Assembly (NCBI GenBank): GCA_045649145.1
Contig: JAZRPK010000019.1
Location: 1 to 26,697, forward strand
Origin: HGM11525 sp045649145
Lineage (GTDB): Bacteria; Bacillota; Clostridia; UBA1381
Direction of reading: 5' to 3'
DNA length: 26,697 nucleotides
Below the pieces are notes generated by a model. The model was not told the DNA's origin. It did not search any database and was given only the letters and a program-made list of their open reading frames with translations. Made by a program: the position numbers and the translations under genes. Numbering within the stretch: position 1 is the stretch's first letter; every line of letters starts with the position of its first letter. Below, piece after piece: positions 23,548-26,697 of this stretch.

Positions 23548-24918
23548 ATGAGCACACTTTTTGAGCATCTTTCTCGCTATGCGGACAAAAACCGCATAAG
23601 CTTTGCTATGCCCGGACATAAGGGCGGGGCAGGACTGGCGGAAGAATTTAAGAGCCGTATTGCCCAAATAGACGTAACCGAGCTTTCCGATACTGAAAAT
23701 CTTCACGCACCAAAGAGTGTTATTTTAAGTGCGCAAAAAAAGCTTGCAGAAATTTACGGCAGCAGCGAAAGCTTTTTCCTCACGGGCGGCTCTACCGAGG
23801 GCGTTCATATTATGCTTCACAGTACTATTCGAAAGGGCAAGCTTCTGGTAAACCGCAGTTGTCACCGCTCGGTGATAAACTGTGCAGTTTTGGCGGGATT
23901 TAGTATAGAATTTATACCGCAGGAGATGGACGAGGAAATTAACTCTCCTATGCCGCCAAGTCCTCAAATAATAGAGAGAATTCTGGCAAAATCGAATGAA
24001 ATAGACGCTGTAATGATAACCTCACCCGACTACTACGGACATATCGCCGATGTTAAAAGGATTGCCGAAATATGCCATAAGTACAATCTTCCGCTTTTGG
24101 TAGACGAGGCGCACGGTGCACATTTTGCCGCTGATAAAATGCCCCAAGGCGCAATAAAATGCGGTGCGGATATGGCGGTCCAGAGTGCGCATAAGACCTT
24201 AAACGCACTTAATCAGGCGGCATTACTTCACATAAAAAGCGATATCATAAATCGGGAAACGGTACGTGCGCTGACCACGATGGCAGCCACTTCAAGTCCG
24301 TCTTATCCGATTGTCGCATCGGCAGAGCTTGCGGTAGAGAAGCTTTCATCAGGCAGTTGGGACAAGCTGGCGGAATATATCAAGGTAAAGAAAAATACTC
24401 TTTCCCGAAATACCAAGGTAATCTACCCCAAGGGCGAAACAGACCCGCTAAGGATAGTGTTCGGCTTTGGAAACTATGATATAACAGGCTACGAGGCGGA
24501 GCGGATACTCAGGGAAAGATATAATATCGACGTTGAGATGTCCGACCGATATAATGTGGTTTCGATAGCAACACCGTCCAATACAGTTGCACAAATAGAC
24601 GTACTCTTTGACTCGGTAGAGGAGATTTTGGCAGAGCAAAAAGAAAGTGATGTTAAGGCGGTTGTTATGCCGCCCCTGCCCGAGAGAATATTATCACCAA
24701 GAGAGGCGTTTTGGTCAGAATATGAAAAAATACCGCTTACTAATGCCGTGAGCAGAGTTGCAAGAACTAATATAGCGGCATATCCGCCTGGGATTGCACT
24801 TGTTAGTTATGGCGAGAAGATTACAAAAGAAATGATAGACTATATACTATACATAAAGGAGCTTGGCGCAGAGGTCGAAGGTCTTGATGACGACAAAGTC
24901 TGTGTTGTAGCAGAGTAA
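23548..24918 (+). CDS. PLP-dependent Orn/Lys/Arg decarboxylase-family protein
   Basis: Fold type I PLP enzyme of the group that includes arginine, lysine and ornithine decarboxylases (B. subtilis SpeA/YaaO type). 456 residues from the ATG at 23548. The N-terminus has FAMPGHKGG and DVTELSDTENLHAP. FFLTGGSTEG binds cofactor phosphate, and VDEAHGAHF holds the Asp that pairs with the pyridine ring. The cofactor Lys is Lys216 in SAHKTLNALNQ. The C-terminal part is the shorter variant. ATG 23548 is preferred over ATG 23542 because AAGG sits at a better distance. The likely reaction is amino-acid decarboxylation to a polyamine precursor, but the substrate cannot be read from sequence. recD2 starts four bases after the stop. 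Confidence 0.9.
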   Translation: MSTLFEHLSRYADKNRISFAMPGHKGGAGLAEEFKSRIAQIDVTELSDTENLHAPKSVILSAQKKLAEIYGSSESFFLTGGSTEGVHIMLHSTIRKGKLLVNRSCHRSVINCAVLAGFSIEFIPQEMDEEINSPMPPSPQIIERILAKSNEIDAVMITSPDYYGHIADVKRIAEICHKYNLPLLVDEAHGAHFAADKMPQGAIKCGADMAVQSAHKTLNALNQAALLHIKSDIINRETVRALTTMAATSSPSYPIVASAELAVEKLSSGSWDKLAEYIKVKKNTLSRNTKVIYPKGETDPLRIVFGFGNYDITGYEAERILRERYNIDVEMSDRYNVVSIATPSNTVAQIDVLFDSVEEILAEQKESDVKAVVMPPLPERILSPREAFWSEYEKIPLTNAVSRVARTNIAAYPPGIALVSYGEKITKEMIDYILYIKELGAEVEGLDDDKVCVVAE

Positions 24919-24922
24919 GAAG

Positions 24923-26697
24923 ATGGAAGAGCTTAGAATTGTCGGCACGGTTACCGAGATTATCTATCAAAATCCCGATAACGGCTACACAGTATGCGAA
25001 ATTGAAAACGAGGACGAGGGCATATTTACCGCAACAGGTTATATGCCCTATTTAAGCGTGGGCGAAAGTGTGGCTCTGACAGGTATGTGGGTGGAGCACC
25101 CCGACTATGGCGAGCAGTTCAAAACAGAGGGCTATGAAACAGTACTTCCTACCGACGAGGCGGCAATTCTCAAATATCTTTCTTCCGGTATAGTGCCGGG
25201 TGTGGGCGAGGCGACGGCTAAAAACCTTGTCGCACACTTTGGCAAGGAAACACTTGAAATAATGCTTAATAACCCCGCACGCCTTGCCGAAATACGAGGT
25301 ATCTCACCAAAACGTGCAGAGAAAATCAGCTCGGAATTTCTAGAATTGCAGTCGATGCAGGGGATTGTGATGTTTTTGCAACAGTTTAATATAGGTGCAT
25401 CGGTTGCAATGAGTGTGCAAAAGGTTTTAGGCAGAAATGCAGTTGAGCGCATTAAGGATAATCCGTATATCTTATCCGATATGGTCGACGGCATTGGCTT
25501 TCGGACGGCTGATGAGATAGCGTTTTTTCAGGGTATGCCAAAAAACAGCCCCATACGCATAAAGCACGGCATCAAATTCCTTTTGCTTGACGCAGCATAC
25601 ACAAATGGTCATACATATGTTATGGAAAAGGACCTGATTGAAATAGCGACAAAAAGACTTGACGTAACGGTAGAGGAGGCTGCAGACGGGATTTCGGCAC
25701 TTGTACTTTCGCATAATGTGTATGTGGAGGAATATCCCGAGGGCAAAAGGGTAAGCCTTGGCGTGTTCTATTCTGCCGAAAGCTATGTAGCAAGACGTAT
25801 TGCGGCTATGTCGCTGTCCTTGCCTCAATACATACCCGAGCGTGAAACGATAGACGAAATAATAGCTAAAACCCAAGAGGACAACGACATCACTCTTGCA
25901 GACGAGCAGAAAATAGCAGTTATTACAGCGGCAGAAAATTCGTGTATGGTAATAACAGGCGGACCGGGTACAGGAAAAACAACGATTATAAAGACGATAA
26001 TCACGCTGATGCACAGCTTATCACAACAAATTGCACTTGCAGCACCTACCGGCAGAGCGGCCAAGAGAATGAGCGCCGTAACAGGCTGTGAGGCAAAGAC
26101 TCTTCACCGACTGCTCGGAATGAAACCGTCCGATGAAGATGCAAAATTCTCCCACGACGAGTCCAATCCGTTAGAGGCAGACGTTGTGATAGTCGATGAG
26201 GCGAGTATGATAGACATACAGCTTGCGTCGGCACTCTTAAAGGCGATAAAACCGGGTGCAAAGCTGATACTTTGCGGTGATGCAGACCAGCTGCCGTCGG
26301 TAGGACCGGGTAACTTTTTGAGGGATATCATAGCATCAGGCGCAGTAAAAACCATATCCTTAAAGCATATTTTCCGTCAGGCACAGGAGAGCCTCATTGT
26401 TATGAATGCACACCGGATAAATAGCGGTGAGATGCCTGTTTTAGACAGTAAAGATAAAGACTTTTTCTTCTTAAAAAGGCAGTCGGCGGACATAATAACG
26501 CAGACGGTAACCGAGCTTTATAAAATTCGTCTGCCCAAAAGCTACGGCATAGATGCAGTTTCTAAAATACAGGTCTTGTCCCCGTCCAAAAAGGGCGCTG
26601 CGGGTACGATTGCGATTAACCGCGAGCTGCAGTATGCTATGAACCCGCCTGATATGCTTAAAACCGAGTACCGCTACGGCAATACAGTATTTCGTGT
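24923..26697 (+). CDS. recD2: ATP-dependent RecD-like DNA helicase RecD2 (3' end cut by window)
   Basis: 5'-3' superfamily 1B helicase acting without RecBC in DNA repair. The frame runs open from the ATG at 24923 to the window end: 591 codons of an expected 730-750. An N-terminal OB-like part (EELRIVGTVTEIIYQNPDNG) is followed by helix-hairpin-helix type stretches (PGVGEATAKNL and GISPKRAEKI). The motor has Walker A GGPGTGKTT (346-354), APTGRAAKRM, and Walker B VIVDEASMID. GDADQLPSVGPGNFL and HIFRQAQES follow. The missing part is motor domain 2B, including the final motifs. The ribosome binding site is weak (AAGAAG). It directly follows the decarboxylase gene, so both are probably on one transcript. 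Confidence 0.96.
   Translation, partial: MEELRIVGTVTEIIYQNPDNGYTVCEIENEDEGIFTATGYMPYLSVGESVALTGMWVEHPDYGEQFKTEGYETVLPTDEAAILKYLSSGIVPGVGEATAKNLVAHFGKETLEIMLNNPARLAEIRGISPKRAEKISSEFLELQSMQGIVMFLQQFNIGASVAMSVQKVLGRNAVERIKDNPYILSDMVDGIGFRTADEIAFFQGMPKNSPIRIKHGIKFLLLDAAYTNGHTYVMEKDLIEIATKRLDVTVEEAADGISALVLSHNVYVEEYPEGKRVSLGVFYSAESYVARRIAAMSLSLPQYIPERETIDEIIAKTQEDNDITLADEQKIAVITAAENSCMVITGGPGTGKTTIIKTIITLMHSLSQQIALAAPTGRAAKRMSAVTGCEAKTLHRLLGMKPSDEDAKFSHDESNPLEADVVIVDEASMIDIQLASALLKAIKPGAKLILCGDADQLPSVGPGNFLRDIIASGAVKTISLKHIFRQAQESLIVMNAHRINSGEMPVLDSKDKDFFFLKRQSADIITQTVTELYKIRLPKSYGIDAVSKIQVLSPSKKGAAGTIAINRELQYAMNPPDMLKTEYRYGNTVFR

Noticed and set aside
25472..26014. 180-codon - strand frame opposite recD2
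   Set aside because: Low-complexity Cys/Tyr-rich translation opposite helicase motifs; a codon-bias shadow.

Overview
The window looks like chromosome of a spore-forming Clostridia bacterium, most likely Oscillospiraceae/Ruminococcaceae-like. This rests on gene order and protein style: SCIFF peptide with its radical SAM maturase, yqfC-yqfD-phoH-ybeY-era-yqzL-recO, ylbJ, a SigF/SigG-type sigma factor, and AGGAGG-type ribosome binding sites. Most of it is densely packed housekeeping DNA. No stretch of 300 bases or more lacks a gene; the longest gaps are about 240 bases before rpoB and about 190 after rpoC.

Layout. (1) 1-3260, + strand: 3' part of lysS, a one-TM protein of unknown function, a SigB/F/G-family sigma factor and pyrE, ending in a bidirectional terminator shared with recO. 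(2) 3279-7971, - strand: the sporulation/RNA-processing cluster yqfC, yqfD, phoH, ybeY, era, a small yqzL-like gene that is easily missed, and recO, with several overlapping ends. (3) 8063-9142, + strand: ylbJ, divergent from yqfC. (4) 9156-13125, - strand: lexA, metK, smpB, then scfA (SCIFF precursor, 48 aa) and scfB (thioether maturase) with a hairpin and T-run between the last two. (5) 13192-14157, - strand: a DnaD-domain replication protein. (6) 14397-21786, + strand: rpoB-rpoC, ending in a strong terminator. (7) 21980-23240: an AT-rich accessory patch with a putative lipoprotein (-) divergent from a ribbon-helix-helix regulator that overlaps a REP-associated (IS200-like, HUH) transposase gene. 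A perfect AT-rich palindrome lies in the divergent promoter, and two GC-rich REP-like hairpins lie inside the transposase coding sequence. (8) 23375 to the end, + strand: a DUF896 protein, a PLP-dependent Orn/Lys/Arg decarboxylase-family protein and the 5' part of recD2, behind one good SigA-type promoter.

How the genes work together. Regions 1-3 link translation, ribosome maturation (Era, YbeY), repair (RecO) and sporulation (YqfC/YqfD, YlbJ). Region 4 combines SAM supply (MetK), an SOS regulator, trans-translation and a SAM-consuming peptide modification. The least ordinary parts are the RHH-transposase cassette with internal REP-like hairpins, the orphan sigma factor paired with a membrane protein, and the SCIFF locus. 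Identifications come from reading protein motifs and recalling families; no searches were run.
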